A DNA stretch of 38,437 nt. It comes from DASQJJ01 sp964598355 (GTDB lineage: Bacteria; Patescibacteriota; Microgenomatia; Levybacterales; UBA12049). Position 1 is the first letter of the stretch; each line of letters opens with the position of its first letter. Shown here piece after piece: positions 37,970-38,437 of this stretch. Made by a program: the position numbers and the translations under genes. The stretch is taken from positions 1 through 38,437 of the forward strand of contig CAZRBN010000004.1 in assembly GCA_964598355.1 (NCBI GenBank). The letters run 5' to 3'. Under the pieces are notes generated by a model, which saw only the letters and a program-made list of their open reading frames with translations, did no database searches and was not told the origin of the DNA.

Positions 37970-38437
37970 ATGACGAATACATTTCCACCAGTTGTTTCAG
38001 TTTTAGGCCATGTAGATCATGGGAAGACTACCCTTTTAGACGCAATCCGAAAAAGTAATATTGCTAATCGCGAACATGGTGGTATTACTCAAAAAATCGG
38101 TGCTTCCAGTGTTGAGATTTTCCATGAAGGAGAAAAGAGGAAAATCACCTTTATAGATACCCCAGGTCATGAAGCATTTTCTTCAATGAGAGGGAGAGGT
38201 GCCAGAGTTGCCGATATTGGTATTTTGGTCGTTGCAGCAAATGATGGAGTTATGCCTCAGACAAAAGAATCTATTCAGCTTTTAAAAAATGCACAAATTC
38301 CTTTTATTGTTGCTTTTACCAAGTCTGACTTGCCTGAAGCTCAAGTAGAGAAGGTAAAACAGCAGCTGTTGAAAGAAGAAGTTATTGTCGACAGTATAGG
38401 AGGAGATGTCCCTTCAATTGAGGTTTCAGCACGAAGT
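37970..38437 (+). CDS. infB: Translation initiation factor IF-2, N-terminal part (partial)
   Basis: 156 codons are visible; the frame runs off the window. The G domain begins almost at the start: VVSVLGHVDHGKTTLLDAIR (P loop, residues 7-26), EHGGITQKIGA (switch I), FIDTPGHEAFSSMRGRGARV (G3) and VAFTKSDLPEA (TKSD in place of NKxD). The long disordered N-terminal region of most IF-2 is absent. No Shine-Dalgarno sequence lies close to the ATG; GGAGGA is 24 bases upstream, inside a repeat. Confidence 0.95.
   Translation, partial: MTNTFPPVVSVLGHVDHGKTTLLDAIRKSNIANREHGGITQKIGASSVEIFHEGEKRKITFIDTPGHEAFSSMRGRGARVADIGILVVAANDGVMPQTKESIQLLKNAQIPFIVAFTKSDLPEAQVEKVKQQLLKEEVIVDSIGGDVPSIEVSARS

Noticed and set aside
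1..38437. tRNA, rRNA, CRISPR array or transposon
   Set aside because: I saw no cloverleaf with conserved TTCGA arm, no rRNA segment, no array of equal direct repeats and no transposase-like reading frame.

Overview
The window reads as a piece of a small AT-rich genome of the Candidate Phyla Radiation (Patescibacteria), most likely Microgenomates-like. The grounds are indirect: densely packed short genes, a short HrcA, a DnaJ without zinc finger, an IF-2 that begins directly at its G domain, an Asn-rich secreted repeat protein, many small membrane proteins, and few biosynthetic genes. TGA is used as a stop (for example the ATGA overlap at 19933-19936), so this is not a lineage that recodes UGA. 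I see no tRNA, rRNA, CRISPR array, transposase or phage gene.

Layout. 1-5.7 kb: 3' end of a secreted repeat protein, YjbQ, a bestrophin-like protein, a YdcF-like DUF218 protein, surface proteins, TrhO and a bactofilin-like membrane protein. 5.7-7 kb: metK (minus) behind a SAM-I-clan riboswitch with its own terminator. 7-17.9 kb: mostly single genes: DUF4112, HD hydrolase, S51 peptidase, peroxiredoxins, MerR/TipAS regulator, J-domain protein, Hsp20, FKBP, MsrB, hydrolase, VanW, CAP and PEGA/SH3 proteins. 17.9-23.3 kb: a minus-strand envelope-polysaccharide cluster (UbiA-type prenyltransferase, WecA/MraY-type transferase, GT39, GT2). 23.4-25.7 kb: metG-tatD. 26.7-29.2 kb: a flavin-acquisition locus made of a stand-alone riboflavin kinase and an operon (EamA transporter, then HD-domain protein) behind an FMN riboswitch. 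29.5-33.9 kb: hrcA-grpE-dnaK-dnaJ with a CIRCE-like operator. 34-38.4 kb: PH-domain gene, divergent Crp/Fnr regulator, GHMP kinase-like protein, nusA and the start of infB.

Three themes go beyond gene content. First, two metabolite riboswitches (SAM, FMN) each sit in front of a gene that matches the ligand. The FMN one identifies the EamA protein as a probable riboflavin transporter; with the RFK-only kinase this suggests a cell that imports riboflavin and phosphorylates it. Second, about sixteen genes have a -10 hexamer ending 6-8 bases before the start codon, so their mRNAs are predicted to be leaderless; this fixes many start codons. Third, several palindromic repeat families lie in leaders, between genes, inside the riboflavin kinase coding sequence and apparently inside the FMN aptamer.
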